Source: CAYOWK01 sp964407665 (lineage in GTDB: Bacteria; Pseudomonadota; Alphaproteobacteria; Caulobacterales; Hyphomonadaceae). From it: a DNA stretch of 64,000 bases. The position numbers and the translations under genes are program-made. The DNA lies in the NCBI GenBank assembly GCA_964407665.1, contig CAYOWK010000013.1, positions 19,737-83,736 of the forward strand. The letters are read 5' to 3'. The first letter of the stretch is position 1. Each line of letters begins with the position of its first letter. Below the pieces are notes generated by a model. That model saw only the letters and a list, made by a program, of their open reading frames with translations. It was not told where the DNA came from and ran no database searches. Below, piece by piece: positions 46,981-55,806 of the stretch.

Positions 46981-47757
46981 TCAGGGATCGTAGCGACGGA
47001 CGGTTTCCTTCTCCGGCAGTTTGGCTCCGAGGATCGCCTCCATCCCCTGGCGCTGTTCAGGCGTCATCTCGAGGCTGTCGAGATTGACGAACGGGCCGGA
47101 GCCGGTGCGCGAGAGAACGCCCCAGGCGGCGCGGAACAGGATCAGTCCCAGAACGCCGATCATCGGTTCGCCCAGCAGGACCAGAGCGCCCGCGCCCGCG
47201 AAGATGCCAATGTGGAGGACCACGATCCGCGCATAGGGCGAGAACATCTCCGTCATCGGATTGCTGGTCTTCCACTCGCCCTTCACGCCGTACTGCCAGA
47301 CGAGCAGGAGAAGCTGGAAGGCGGCTCCGACGCCCACAACCCAGATCATGTTCTGGCCGCTGGCGAGCGAACTGGCGATCATCGCGAAGGGGCCGTCCAT
47401 GAAGCCCATGTCGGGGCCCGCAGGCGCTGTCCAGGCATCCGACATCAGGAGGAAGACCTGCAGGAAGATGCCGTGCACGTAGCAGAACAGGCCATAGTGG
47501 AAGGTGAAGAACGCGCAGAGGAACAGCGCCATGAGCACGCCGCGCCAGCCATAGACGGCGCCTGAAATCAGGATGCGCGGCAGCGTCATCACGCCGGCCA
47601 CCACGTTCTCCAGCCAGTAGAGCAAAACAAGCGGCGCCGCTGTCCAGCCCCAAGCCAGTACGGCGTAGATCGGGATGAGGTCGATCGCCAGCCCGAGCAG
47701 GACGACCGGACTTTGCAGCGCCCTCAGCCAGTAGCCAGGGTCCAGCAGTTTCTTCAC
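46981..47757 (-). CDS. Polytopic membrane protein (DUF6498-like)
   Basis: 258 residues with about six hydrophobic helices (for example LLGLAIDLIPIYAVLAW, MALFLCAFFTFHYGLFCYVHGIFL, MIWVVGVGAAFQLLLLVWQYGV) and a soluble C-terminus (LTPEQRQGMEAILGAKL). The arrangement, with an internal FHYG motif, fits DUF6498. The frame continues far upstream, but GGAGGG five bases before GTG 47757 argues for that start. Function unknown. Confidence 0.8.
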   Translation of the reverse strand: MKKLLDPGYWLRALQSPVVLLGLAIDLIPIYAVLAWGWTAAPLVLLYWLENVVAGVMTLPRILISGAVYGWRGVLMALFLCAFFTFHYGLFCYVHGIFLQVFLLMSDAWTAPAGPDMGFMDGPFAMIASSLASGQNMIWVVGVGAAFQLLLLVWQYGVKGEWKTSNPMTEMFSPYARIVVLHIGIFAGAGALVLLGEPMIGVLGLILFRAAWGVLSRTGSGPFVNLDSLEMTPEQRQGMEAILGAKLPEKETVRRYDP

Positions 47758-48191
47758 GACGTCCCTCCGAGTCCCGAAGCGAGCATGCGACAGGCGCGTG
47801 CCTGGCGCCATCTTGATTTCATGAGCAAGCGCATGGGTGCACCGATCCTGCCGGACCGGTGTGAACCGTCCGCTTTGCTGCCGTTCTGCCTCCCCTGCTG
47901 GGAGGCCGGGGCGCGTGGAAACGCGCCATTGGTAGTCAATTGCCAGCGTTGCAGCTGGCCGGTGCGTGTTCCCACGCGCCCCGCAGATCGGTTGCTGACC
48001 GGTGTGGGGATAGGATTTGACCGTAGTCCCGTCCTCCCGCCTTGCCGAAGCGAAGGCCGGAGCGACACGCCCGGTGTTTAGACCCACTCCCACATCCCGG
48101 ACCGCTCGCGCAGAGGGCTTCCGATCCCCCTCGACACTCCGGTTCCATACCCGAAGCCAGATTTTCATGAGGTGTGGCGGGCGCCCTCCCG

Positions 48192-48268
48192 CCCTTCGCT
48201 TGCGCTTCGGGCGTTCGTCGTTCGAAACGCTCATCGCGTTTCGTTCGCTACGCTCGCCACTCCTCACC
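48192..48268 (+). repeat. Structured repeat unit, copy A
   Basis: 77 bases from CCCTTCGCT to CTCCTCACC. Central stem CGAAACGC (48223-48230), 5-base loop, GCGTTTCG (48236-48243). Shares flanking GCGCTTCGGGCGTTCGT and CTCCTCACC with copy B, but the stem sequence differs with both strands of the stem changed. Confidence 0.6.
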
Positions 48269-48466
48269 CACGCCGACCGGCGCCTGTCGTTCGTTGGCTT
48301 CGGAGCGCTACCGAACCCTCCCATGACAGGCGCGAGGGGGAAATTACGGGAGGCGGATACCCGGTCGGATTGAACGGGTCGAAGCCAACATGTTTTTGCG
48401 TCATCCCGGACGCGACGCAGCAGCGATACGGGATCCGTCGGCAGGCTCCGGTGGTCGTTTCCGGAG

Positions 48467-48539
48467 CCCTTCGCTGTCGCTTCGGGCGTTCGTCCCTCAA
48501 ATCGCCATGCGATTTGCGCCCTAGGCGCCGCTCCTCACC
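48467..48539 (+). repeat. Structured repeat unit, copy B
   Basis: 73 bases of the same layout as copy A (CCCTTCGCT, GCTTCGGGCGTTCGT, stem, CTCCTCACC). Central stem CAAATCGC (48498-48505)-CAT-GCGATTTG (48509-48516). Because the pairing is kept while the bases are replaced, the pair looks like compensatory change rather than plain duplication. Confidence 0.6.
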
Positions 48540-48732
48540 CCGCACTGCGCCCTTCGCCGCTTGTGCGGGATGACGGCGAGAGCCTCTACTACATTGAAAA
48601 GACAAGGATTGTGGTTGAAAGGCTGAAAGCAACCCAGCCCAAAGCCCATGCCTGTGATCAGACCATCCAGTCTGGATTCCCGCGTGCGCGGGAAACACGG
48701 ACACTTGCGTGTCCGTTTCCAGGCGAGGCGCC

Positions 48733-48768
48733 GGGGTGTGGGAGACAGGCTGTCATGTCCCACACCCC
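48733..48768 (-). terminator. Long hairpin after the squalene-synthase-like gene
   Basis: GGGGTGTGGGA (48733-48743) and TCCCACACCCC (48758-48768) pair over 11 bases, with an inner GACA-GGC-TGTC stem in the loop. It starts 15 bases after that gene's stop codon on the minus strand. No T-run follows, so it may be a Rho-dependent stabiliser or a palindromic element. Confidence 0.5.
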
Positions 48769-48783
48769 CGCCTTGCTTGATGC

Positions 48784-49485
48784 CTATAGCCGCCGGGTCA
48801 GGACGGACCAGAATATCGCGAGGCGCAGACCCAGGGGCCCCAGTTCGGGGCGGTCTGGATCGACCGCGAGGATGTGGGCGGCGGCGGGCCAGAGGTCGGG
48901 TTTCAGGGTGCGGGCGGCCTTGCGCGCCGCAGTCCAGAGGTCTGGGGCGTTCGGGAGCCCGGCGCGGATCGAGACCTCGGCTGCGGCCAGACCTGCAAGG
49001 ATCGCCAGCTGGTCTGCGGGCGCTGCAGGCATGAGGGACGCCCCGGCCAGACGCCATGAGGCGGCTTCCGCCTCGATGTGGCGCTGTTCGTGGTCTCCGC
49101 CGGGGGTGTGGCCGCCGGCGGCCATGTGGTCGTCGAGGATGTCGTCGTGGCGGTCCACGACCTCCTGCATGGGCGCGAGGAGGCCGGGCTGGTCCGTCAG
49201 GACGACCGCGAACTCCTCGGTGAGGTCGTGACGGCGGGGCGTGGGTCCGGCGGCGCTGTCCAGGCTTTCACGCCACCATTGCAGGCGAATCTTCCCAAGC
49301 ATGGGTTCGGACGCGGTCAGCGCCCGGTGGAGCTCGGCCCGCAGCAGCCAGACGGCCACCAGACGGCGGCGCGCATCGTCCGGCGCGTAGCGCGAGGCGA
49401 GCCAGCGCGGCTCGTCCAGCGCCTTCAGGCGGGCGTCAAACGTATCAACGCTTGCAAGTTTTTCAGGGTTCGCCGTATCGGTCAT
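48784..49485 (-). CDS. Squalene/phytoene synthase-like (NDUFAF6-type) protein
   Basis: 233 residues. The segment VWLLRAELHRALTASEPMLGKIRLQWWRESLDSA matches the isoprenoid-synthase fold of the NDUFAF6-like group (head-to-head prenyl synthase relatives without the DxxxD catalytic pair). Relatives include a mitochondrial complex I assembly factor. I see no aspartate-rich catalytic motif, so enzyme activity is unlikely. Bacterial function is unknown. Confidence 0.75.
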   Translation of the reverse strand: MTDTANPEKLASVDTFDARLKALDEPRWLASRYAPDDARRRLVAVWLLRAELHRALTASEPMLGKIRLQWWRESLDSAAGPTPRRHDLTEEFAVVLTDQPGLLAPMQEVVDRHDDILDDHMAAGGHTPGGDHEQRHIEAEAASWRLAGASLMPAAPADQLAILAGLAAAEVSIRAGLPNAPDLWTAARKAARTLKPDLWPAAAHILAVDPDRPELGPLGLRLAIFWSVLTRRL

Positions 49486-49540
49486 GTTCCAATTGCGCCG
49501 GTAGGCCCTATGTCTGGCTCAGCAAGAGAGAGGATTCCCA

Positions 49541-50140
49541 ATGGCATTCACGCTTCCGCCCCTTCCCTACGCCCGTGACGCGCTGGCGCCGCACATTTCC
49601 GAGAACACGCTGAACTTCCATTATGGCAAGCACCATCAGGCCTATGTCGACAATCTGAACAAGCTGGTCGCCGGCACGCCGATGGAAAGCATGTCTCTGG
49701 AGGAGGTCGTGCGCGAAAGCCACGGCAAGAATCAGGGCGTCTTCAACAATTCCGGGCAGGTGTGGAACCACACTTTCTACTGGAACTCCATGTCGCCGAC
49801 CGGCGGCGGCGCACCGACCGGCGACATCGCCGACAAGATCAAGGAAGACTTCGGCGACTTCGACGCGTTCAAGAAGGCGTTCGCCGAAGCCGGCGCAACG
49901 CAGTTCGGCTCGGGCTGGGCCTGGCTGGTCCTGAAGGACGGCAAGCTGGCCGTCACGAAATCCGCCAACGCCGAAACGCCGCTGACCGACCCCGCCGCCA
50001 CGCCCCTGCTGACGATGGATGTCTGGGAGCACGCCTACTATCTCGACTTCCAGAACGCCCGGCCGAAATACATGGAAACCTGGCTGAATACGCTGGTGAA
50101 CTGGGACTTCGCGTCCGCGAACCTGAAGGCGGCGAAGTAA
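49541..50140 (+). CDS. sodB: Iron superoxide dismutase
   Basis: 199-residue cytoplasmic enzyme that dismutates superoxide. Metal ligands His27 (LNFHYGKHH), His77 (VWNHTFYW), Asp160 and His164 (MDVWEHAYYLDF) are in place. The GATQFGSGWAWL segment with Gln121 near the metal is characteristic of the iron form. GAGAGAGG precedes the ATG. Together with KatE it protects against reactive oxygen. Confidence 0.96.
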   Translation: MAFTLPPLPYARDALAPHISENTLNFHYGKHHQAYVDNLNKLVAGTPMESMSLEEVVRESHGKNQGVFNNSGQVWNHTFYWNSMSPTGGGAPTGDIADKIKEDFGDFDAFKKAFAEAGATQFGSGWAWLVLKDGKLAVTKSANAETPLTDPAATPLLTMDVWEHAYYLDFQNARPKYMETWLNTLVNWDFASANLKAAK

Positions 50141-50271
50141 CCTCTGCCTTGCTGCTGGCCCGGGTGTGACCAAATCACGGCCCAGGCTTAGCAGAATCGA
50201 CATTTTTTTGTGTGCCTATGGGACACGCGGGCGGCTGTTGTGGCTGCCGCCCCGCGTGATCCGAGGCGCGC

Positions 50272-51084
50272 ATGATCCCGACCGCCAATTCCAATGACGC
50301 GCCGTCACGCGCCGCAAGCGCAAACGTGGCGACGCAGAGCCTGCTGGACGCCGCCATCGAGCGCGGCGGGCTTCATCCCTTCTTCCAGGCGCAGGTCGCG
50401 ATGGACGGCTCCGTGGTGGGCGCCGAGGCGCTGGCCCGGATCACCACACCCGACAGCAGCCATGCGAGCCCCGGTCCGTGGGTGGCGCTGGCCGAGCGGC
50501 TGAACCGGATCGATGCGCTGACGTTTGCGATGGCCCGGTCTGTCGCCGTGCGCGCGCATGCCTTCCTTGAAGCGGGCATGCCGCTGCCCTTCTCGATCAA
50601 CATCAGCCCGACGTCGCTGGCGCGCGCCGATTTCGCCGACCAGCTCGCAGCTGTCGTGGGCGAGACCGGGGCCTCCTGCTCGCTGTTCACGGTCGAGATC
50701 ACCGACCGGGTCGCCACGCACCCCTCGCCGCGCACCATCGCCACCATGGAAGCGCTGCGGGATTTCGGCTTTGGCGTTTCGGCGGATGATTTTGGCGCGG
50801 GCCATGCCGGGATCGACCGGCTGTCGGCCCTGCCCTTCAGCGAAGTGAAGATCGACGCGGCGTTCACGCTGCTGGCGATGGAAGAGACGTTTGCGCGCAA
50901 GGCGCTGGCCGCGTGCCTCGCCGTGGCGCGCAAACGGGACATGCGCGTGGTCTGCAAGGGCGTCGAGACCGACGCCATGTGGGCTTTCGTGAAGCAGCTC
51001 GATCCGGATGCGGCGCAGGGCTTCCTGCTGCACCGGCCGATGCAGGCCGATGCTCTGCAGGCGCTTGTGTCTGCACCGGCCTAG
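50272..51084 (+). CDS. EAL-domain protein with a substituted catalytic base
   Basis: 270 residues, a single EAL c-di-GMP phosphodiesterase domain with a 20-residue Ser/Ala-rich lead and no sensor domain. Matched to RocR with a constant offset of 123 residues: Glu52 (EALAR), Asn110, Glu142, Asp172-Asp173 (ADDFGAG), Lys193 (KIDAAF), Gln249 are all kept. The general base, Glu352 in RocR (AEGVE), is Lys229 here (CKGVE). Hydrolysis is therefore expected to be lost, and the protein may bind c-di-GMP as a receptor or signal through partners. Confidence 0.88.
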   Translation: MIPTANSNDAPSRAASANVATQSLLDAAIERGGLHPFFQAQVAMDGSVVGAEALARITTPDSSHASPGPWVALAERLNRIDALTFAMARSVAVRAHAFLEAGMPLPFSINISPTSLARADFADQLAAVVGETGASCSLFTVEITDRVATHPSPRTIATMEALRDFGFGVSADDFGAGHAGIDRLSALPFSEVKIDAAFTLLAMEETFARKALAACLAVARKRDMRVVCKGVETDAMWAFVKQLDPDAAQGFLLHRPMQADALQALVSAPA

Positions 51085-51144
51085 GTACGATTTGCCTGCG
51101 GGCATCGTAACCGTCATTCTCCCCGAAAAAGGGAGACGCCTGTC

Positions 51145-51990
51145 ATGTCGTGGAAGACCATAACGGTGAGCCCGCTGTCGCCCGTGCTGGGGGCGGAGAT
51201 CGGCGGGGTGGACCTGTCCAAGCCGCTTGGCGAAGAGACGTTTGTGGAGATCCGGCAGGCGTTCCTGAAGCATCACGTGATCTTCTTCCGAGACCAGACG
51301 CTGACGCCCGAGCAGCACAAGGCGTTCGGCCGGCGCTGGGGGACGCTGAACGTGCATCCCTATGTGAAGGGCATGGAGGGGCATCCGGAGATCCTCGAGA
51401 TCATCAAGGAGCCGTACGAGAAGATCAATTTCGGCGGCGGCTGGCACTCCGACATGAGCTTCCTGGAGGAGCCTGCGCTGGGCTCGATCCTGCACGCCAT
51501 CGAGGTCCCGGAGGTGGGCGGGGACACGCTGTTCGCCAGCCAGTACGGCGCGTGGGACGCGCTGTCGCCGGGGCTGAAGGCGACGCTGGAGGGGCTGCGC
51601 GCGATCCATTCGGCGGCGGAGGAGTATGGGTCTGCCGGAGCGTCGTCGAGGAAGCGGGCGTCGATGGATTCAGAGGTTGTCGGCGATGAGGTTCCGGAGT
51701 TCGAGCATCCGGTGGTGCGCACGCATCCCGATACCGGTCGCAAGGGGCTCTACGTGAACCCGGCCTTCACGCTGCGCTTTGCGGGATGGACCCGCAAGGA
51801 AAGCCGTCCCCTGCTGGAGTACCTGTTCGAGGTGTCGCGCCGGGAGGTCTACACCTGCCGCTTCCGCTGGAGGCCGGGCTCGCTGGCGATGTGGGACAAC
51901 CGCTGTGTGTGGCACTACGCGCTGAACGACTATCACGGCCAGCGGCGGCACATGCGGCGGGTGACGGTGGATGGCGGGAAGGTGGTTTAG
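51145..51990 (+). CDS. TauD/TfdA-family 2-oxoglutarate-dependent dioxygenase
   Basis: 281 residues. Fe(II)/2-oxoglutarate enzyme of the taurine/2,4-D dioxygenase type. The metal facial triad is visible as GGGWHSDMSF (His and Asp) and the distal His in NRCVWHYALNDYHG, with the 2-oxoglutarate-binding Arg in HMRRVT. Substrate unknown: sulfonates, aryloxyacids and amino acids are all possible. GGGAGAC sits before the ATG. Confidence 0.92.
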   Translation: MSWKTITVSPLSPVLGAEIGGVDLSKPLGEETFVEIRQAFLKHHVIFFRDQTLTPEQHKAFGRRWGTLNVHPYVKGMEGHPEILEIIKEPYEKINFGGGWHSDMSFLEEPALGSILHAIEVPEVGGDTLFASQYGAWDALSPGLKATLEGLRAIHSAAEEYGSAGASSRKRASMDSEVVGDEVPEFEHPVVRTHPDTGRKGLYVNPAFTLRFAGWTRKESRPLLEYLFEVSRREVYTCRFRWRPGSLAMWDNRCVWHYALNDYHGQRRHMRRVTVDGGKVV

Positions 51991-51991
51991 G

Positions 51992-52465
51992 CTACCCCCG
52001 ATCTCGCAAAATCCGGCCCTTTTCGCGGTCCCAGTCGCGCTTCTTCTCCATGTCGCGCTTGTCGGGCGCCTTGCGGCCGGTGGCGAGGGCGAGTTCGACT
52101 TTTACGGTGCCCTTGTCGTTGAAGTAGAGCTTGAGGGGCACCATGGTGCGGCCCTCGCGGTTGATGGCGTTGAAGAGCTTGGCCATCTCGCGCTTGCGCA
52201 GCAGCAGCTTCCGCTTGCGGTTGGGCTCGTGGTTGAACTGGGCGGCGGGCGGATAGATCGGGATGGTCGCGTTGACGAGCATGACCTCGCCGTCTTCCTC
52301 GCGGGCGTAGCTTTCGGCGATGTTGGCGCGGCCCTCGCGCAGGGCCTTCACCTCGGTGCCGACGAGGACGATGCCGGCCTCGAACTTGTCCTCGATCTGG
52401 TATTCCCGGCGGGCCTGGCGGTTCTCCGCGATCAGCTTCTTTGCCTCGTCACGCGCACTGGCCAT
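51992..52465 (-). CDS. smpB: SsrA-binding protein
   Basis: 157-residue partner of tmRNA in trans-translation and ribosome rescue. The OB-fold core (YQIEDKFEAGIVLVGTEVKALREGRANIAESYA) and the basic C-terminus (KKRDWDREKGRILRDRG) are typical. The dapA stop and the smpB start overlap by one base (TGATG), so translation is coupled. tmRNA itself is not in the window. Confidence 0.96.
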   Translation of the reverse strand: MASARDEAKKLIAENRQARREYQIEDKFEAGIVLVGTEVKALREGRANIAESYAREEDGEVMLVNATIPIYPPAAQFNHEPNRKRKLLLRKREMAKLFNAINREGRTMVPLKLYFNDKGTVKVELALATGRKAPDKRDMEKKRDWDREKGRILRDRG

Positions 52466-53340
52466 CAGAGGACGCCGGCCTCCCGCATCGCGGCGTCGAT
52501 CTCGGCTTTCACGTCGGCGGAGGCGACCGGCAGGAGCGGCAGGCGGATGTCCTCCGTGCAGAGGCCGAGGCGGGCCAGCGCGTACTTGGCCGGCGCGGGG
52601 CTGGCTTCAAGGAACAGGGCGCGGTGGAGGCGCGAGAGCGTGTCGTTGATCCGGCGGGCCGTGGCATAGTCGCCCGCCATGGCCGCCCCGATCATGGAGG
52701 ACATGGCCTTCGGCGCAATGTTGGCGGTCACCGAGATGCAGCCCATGCCGCCGAGCGCCATGAACCCGAGCGAGGTGGGGTCTTCCCCTGAGAGCTGGAT
52801 GAAATTGCGGCCGCAGGCGTGCATGTGGCGCGAGACGCGGTCGAGCTGGGCCGTGGCGTCCTTGACGCCTATTACAGTTGGAATCTTCGCGAGTTTCGCC
52901 ATAGTCTCGACGGATACATCGGATCCTGTCCGGCCCGGCACGTTATACGCAAAAATTGGCAGCTCGACTGCTTCACTTAACGCCTTGTAATGCGCCACTA
53001 TGCCTTCCTGCGTGGGCCTGTTGTAGTACGGGTTCACAACAAGCGCAGCATGCGCCCCAACCGCCTTGGCATGAGCGAGGAGCCCGATGGCCTCCTCGGT
53101 CGAATTGGAGCCCGCGCCCGCAATGACTGGCACCCGACCAGCCGCCGCCTTCACGCACAGCTCGATGACGTGCCGGTGCTCCTCGTGTGAGAGCGTGGTC
53201 GATTCGCCGGTCGTGCCGCACGGCACAAGCCCGTGCGAGCCGCCCTCGATCTGCCGCTCGACCAGCGCCTTGAACGCATCGTCGTCGACCTTGCCATTGC
53301 GGAAGGGCGTAACGAGCGCGGGAATGGATCCCTTGAACAT
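52465..53340 (-). CDS. dapA: 4-hydroxy-tetrahydrodipicolinate synthase
   Basis: 291 residues. Condenses pyruvate with aspartate semialdehyde in lysine and diaminopimelate synthesis. Schiff-base Lys160 (GVKDATA), the Thr43-Thr44 pair (CGTTGEST), Tyr132 and Arg137 (AYNVPGRTG) are present. Start ATG 53340 gives the family N-terminus MFKGSIPALVTPF; the long upstream frame is not real. Its start codon overlaps the start of the divergent lytic transglycosylase. Confidence 0.97.
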   Translation of the reverse strand: MFKGSIPALVTPFRNGKVDDDAFKALVERQIEGGSHGLVPCGTTGESTTLSHEEHRHVIELCVKAAAGRVPVIAGAGSNSTEEAIGLLAHAKAVGAHAALVVNPYYNRPTQEGIVAHYKALSEAVELPIFAYNVPGRTGSDVSVETMAKLAKIPTVIGVKDATAQLDRVSRHMHACGRNFIQLSGEDPTSLGFMALGGMGCISVTANIAPKAMSSMIGAAMAGDYATARRINDTLSRLHRALFLEASPAPAKYALARLGLCTEDIRLPLLPVASADVKAEIDAAMREAGVL

Positions 53341-55453
53341 GGGAAGCTCCGGAAGGACGGTCAGATCGGCGAAAGGCGGGGATATTGATCGCGGGCGGAC
53401 GTTTGGCAAGGCATGGCGGGGAGCGGCGCTGGCGGCTCTCGCCTTTGCGGCGCTGGCGCCGGCGGCGAGCGCCCTGCCCGACTCGCCCTCGATCAAGCCG
53501 CGGGCGGAGTACAAGTCGCAGCGGATCGACGCCGCGCAGTTCCGCGCCATCAGCCGCGGGCTGGAAGCGGCAGAGGACAATCGCTGGGCGGATTTCCGTT
53601 CGGCGCTGTCCCAGACCACGGACGCGGGCGGACGGGCGCTGCTGCGCTGGCGGCAGGCGACGGACCCGAATGGCGGGCTGGGCTTCCAGTCGCTGTCGGC
53701 GGCTGCGGAAGAGTTCGCGGGCTGGCCCGACCACGGCAAGATCATCGAGCTGGGCGAGAACACCATCCTGTCGTCCGGGCTTACCGCTGACGAGCGCATC
53801 GCCTGGCTGAAGCGCTACGGCCCGCAGACGCCGCGCGGGTACCTGGCGCTGGCGGACTCGTACCTGTCGCAGGCGCGGGCCGCCGAACAGCGGGCCACCA
53901 TCGTGGAGCTGTGGCGCACGCGGACGCTGTCCTCCGATGTGGCGGATACCGTGCTGGCGCAGCATGGCGGGCTGCTGACCACGGATGACCACTGGGCGCG
54001 CGTGGACATGCTGATCTGGCGCAGCAACCTGCGCGAGGCGGCGGCGCTCTACCCGCGCATCACCGAAGGCCTGCGCAGGCTGGCGATGGCGCGAATCGCG
54101 CTGCACCAGAACCAGAAAAGCGTCGACGGGCTGGTGGACGCGGTGCCCGCCGAATACGCCAACGATCCAGGCCTCGCCTACGAACGTGCGCGCTGGCGCG
54201 AACGGCGTGGCAACGAGGCTGGCGAACTCGAGATGCTGTTGCGGGCCAGAGGCGCGGCGGCGACGCCGGCTGGCCGCGAGTCGATCTGGGACGAGAAGCA
54301 CAGCGTCGTGCGGCGGCTGATCCGCGAGGGCGACTTCCAGACGGCCTATCTGCTGGCGACCGACCACGGCCTGTCGTCCGGCGAGGGGTTCCGCGACGCC
54401 GAATGGGAGGCGGGGTGGCTGGCGCTGGAGAAGCTGAACAATCCGGTCCAGGCCGAGGCGCACTTCCGGACGTTCGGCGCAGGCGTCGAGACGCCGATCA
54501 GCATCTCGCGGGCGCAGTACTGGCTGGGCCGGGCGCTGGAGGCCCAGGGCCGGATGCCGGAGGCGCAGGCGGCCTACGAGATCGGGTCGAAATATCCTTA
54601 CGTGTTCTACGGGCAGCTGGCAGCCGAGAAGGTCGCGGCGTGGAGGCCTGAAGCGGGCATTCTCGCCTTTGCGCCGGTCGCACCGCCGACAACGGCCGAG
54701 CGCGCGGCCTTCGAGACACGCCCCATCGTGCGCGCTGCGATCCTGCTGGCGGAGACCGGACGCACAGCCTCGTTCGAGCGCTTCTCGTTCGCCATCGATG
54801 ACATGCTGGCGACGCCGGTCGAGCACCAGATGCTGTACGAGATCGGCCGCGACTATCTGGAGATGCGGGCCGCCATTCGAGGCGCCAAGGCGGGGCTTGG
54901 CCGTGGCGTCGTGGCGCCGGATGCGGTTTTCCCCGTGCTTCCACTGCCGAAATCGACGCGCAACGGCGCGGCGGAAGATGCGATGGTGCTGGCGCTGTCG
55001 CGGCAGGAGAGCGAGTTCAACCCCCGCGCCATCTCCTCGGCGGATGCACGCGGGCTGATGCAACTGGTGCCGCGCTATGCACAGGACGAAGCGCGCAAGG
55101 TGGGCATCCCCTACCGGACGAGCTGGCTGACGGATGATCCGACGTACAACCTGCGGATCGGGCGCGGGTTTCTCGACGAACTCGTGCAGCGCTACAACGG
55201 CTCCTACATTCTGGCGGCTGCGGCCTACAACGCCGGCCCGAGCCGCGTGTCCCAGTGGATGGACGCCTTCGGCGATCCGCGCGAGGGCGGCGGCGCCGAC
55301 CCCATCGACTGGATCGAGAGCATCCCCTTCTCCGAGACGCGCAACTATGTGCAGCGGGTGCTGGAGAACACCGTCGTCTATCGGCACCGCCTGACGGGCC
55401 GGCCCACAGAGATCACGCTGTCGAAGGACATCCGGCGCGGGAGGGCTCGCTGA
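53339..55453 (+). CDS. Soluble lytic murein transglycosylase
   Basis: About 704 residues, a periplasmic peptidoglycan-cleaving enzyme of the Slt70 type. A signal peptide (GKAWRGAALAALAFAALAPA) and a long alpha-helical superhelical U-domain precede the SLT domain: the catalytic Glu lies in ALSRQESEFNPRA, followed by ARGLMQLVP and YNAGPSRVSQW. The start is uncertain: ATG 53339 overlaps the divergent dapA start and has no ribosome site; the frame is open to 53087. It is coupled to the downstream DUF2185 gene by TGATG. Confidence 0.9.
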   Translation: MGSSGRTVRSAKGGDIDRGRTFGKAWRGAALAALAFAALAPAASALPDSPSIKPRAEYKSQRIDAAQFRAISRGLEAAEDNRWADFRSALSQTTDAGGRALLRWRQATDPNGGLGFQSLSAAAEEFAGWPDHGKIIELGENTILSSGLTADERIAWLKRYGPQTPRGYLALADSYLSQARAAEQRATIVELWRTRTLSSDVADTVLAQHGGLLTTDDHWARVDMLIWRSNLREAAALYPRITEGLRRLAMARIALHQNQKSVDGLVDAVPAEYANDPGLAYERARWRERRGNEAGELEMLLRARGAAATPAGRESIWDEKHSVVRRLIREGDFQTAYLLATDHGLSSGEGFRDAEWEAGWLALEKLNNPVQAEAHFRTFGAGVETPISISRAQYWLGRALEAQGRMPEAQAAYEIGSKYPYVFYGQLAAEKVAAWRPEAGILAFAPVAPPTTAERAAFETRPIVRAAILLAETGRTASFERFSFAIDDMLATPVEHQMLYEIGRDYLEMRAAIRGAKAGLGRGVVAPDAVFPVLPLPKSTRNGAAEDAMVLALSRQESEFNPRAISSADARGLMQLVPRYAQDEARKVGIPYRTSWLTDDPTYNLRIGRGFLDELVQRYNGSYILAAAAYNAGPSRVSQWMDAFGDPREGGGADPIDWIESIPFSETRNYVQRVLENTVVYRHRLTGRPTEITLSKDIRRGRAR

Positions 55454-55806
55454 TGTTCAAGCGCTACAAACTTCGCCAGGAAGACATCAAACCGATCGCA
55501 ACCGGGCTTGGCGCCTGCGTCGCGACCGACATGATCACCGTTCATGGCGAGCCGGTCGGCTTCATGTATCGCGAGGTCGAGCCCGACAACGAGAGCGACA
55601 GCGGCTGGCGGTTCCTGTCGGGGACCGAAGACCAGGACTACATGGACGATCCGGACAATCACGGCGTCTATGACGTCAACACGATCGCCAACCACGATCC
55701 GACCATCGTGGCGAAGCTGCATTCGCCGCCCGGCAGCGCGTTCGAGCGGCTGCCCGGCCACAAGGGGTTTCGCCCCGTCAAGGACTGGCCGCCGGAAGAG
55801 GACTAA
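55453..55806 (+). CDS. DUF2185 (Imm33-like) protein
   Basis: 117 residues with the DUF2185 motifs ACVATDMITVHGEPVGFMYRE, DSGWRFLSGTEDQDYMDD and GVYDVNTIANHDPTIV. Relatives are often called immunity-like (Imm33) in toxin surveys, yet many are chromosomal without a toxin. The start overlaps the transglycosylase stop by one base (TGATG), so expression is tied to cell-wall turnover. Its 3' end overlaps the dehydratase end by four bases. Confidence 0.8.
   Translation: MFKRYKLRQEDIKPIATGLGACVATDMITVHGEPVGFMYREVEPDNESDSGWRFLSGTEDQDYMDDPDNHGVYDVNTIANHDPTIVAKLHSPPGSAFERLPGHKGFRPVKDWPPEED

Larger units (their letters stand above)
47758..48783. repeat. Gene-free block of palindromic repeats
   Basis: 1026 bases between two genes with no convincing coding region. 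It holds an imperfect inverted repeat around 47907-47989 (GGGGCGCGTGG and its near complement), two copies of a structured unit (48192-48268 and 48467-48539), a dispersed palindrome of the CCCGGA/GGGAT type near 48400-48435, TTCCCGCG-TG-CGCGGGAA at 48677-48694, a GGAAAC..GGACAC/GTGTCC..GTTTCC stem at 48691-48720, and a long hairpin at 48733-48768. Confidence 0.7.

Noticed and set aside
47758..48324. N-terminal extension of the DUF6498-like gene to 48324
   Set aside because: The extension is low-complexity, lies over repeats, and a GGAGGG-GTG start at 47757 explains the protein.
50141..50271. tRNA or small RNA between sodB and the EAL gene
   Set aside because: No cloverleaf, CCA or strong hairpin is visible in this short gap.
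52973..55387. An 804-codon minus-strand frame over the transglycosylase gene
   Set aside because: Shadow of the genuine slt and dapA genes; composition is Arg/Gln/Pro noise.
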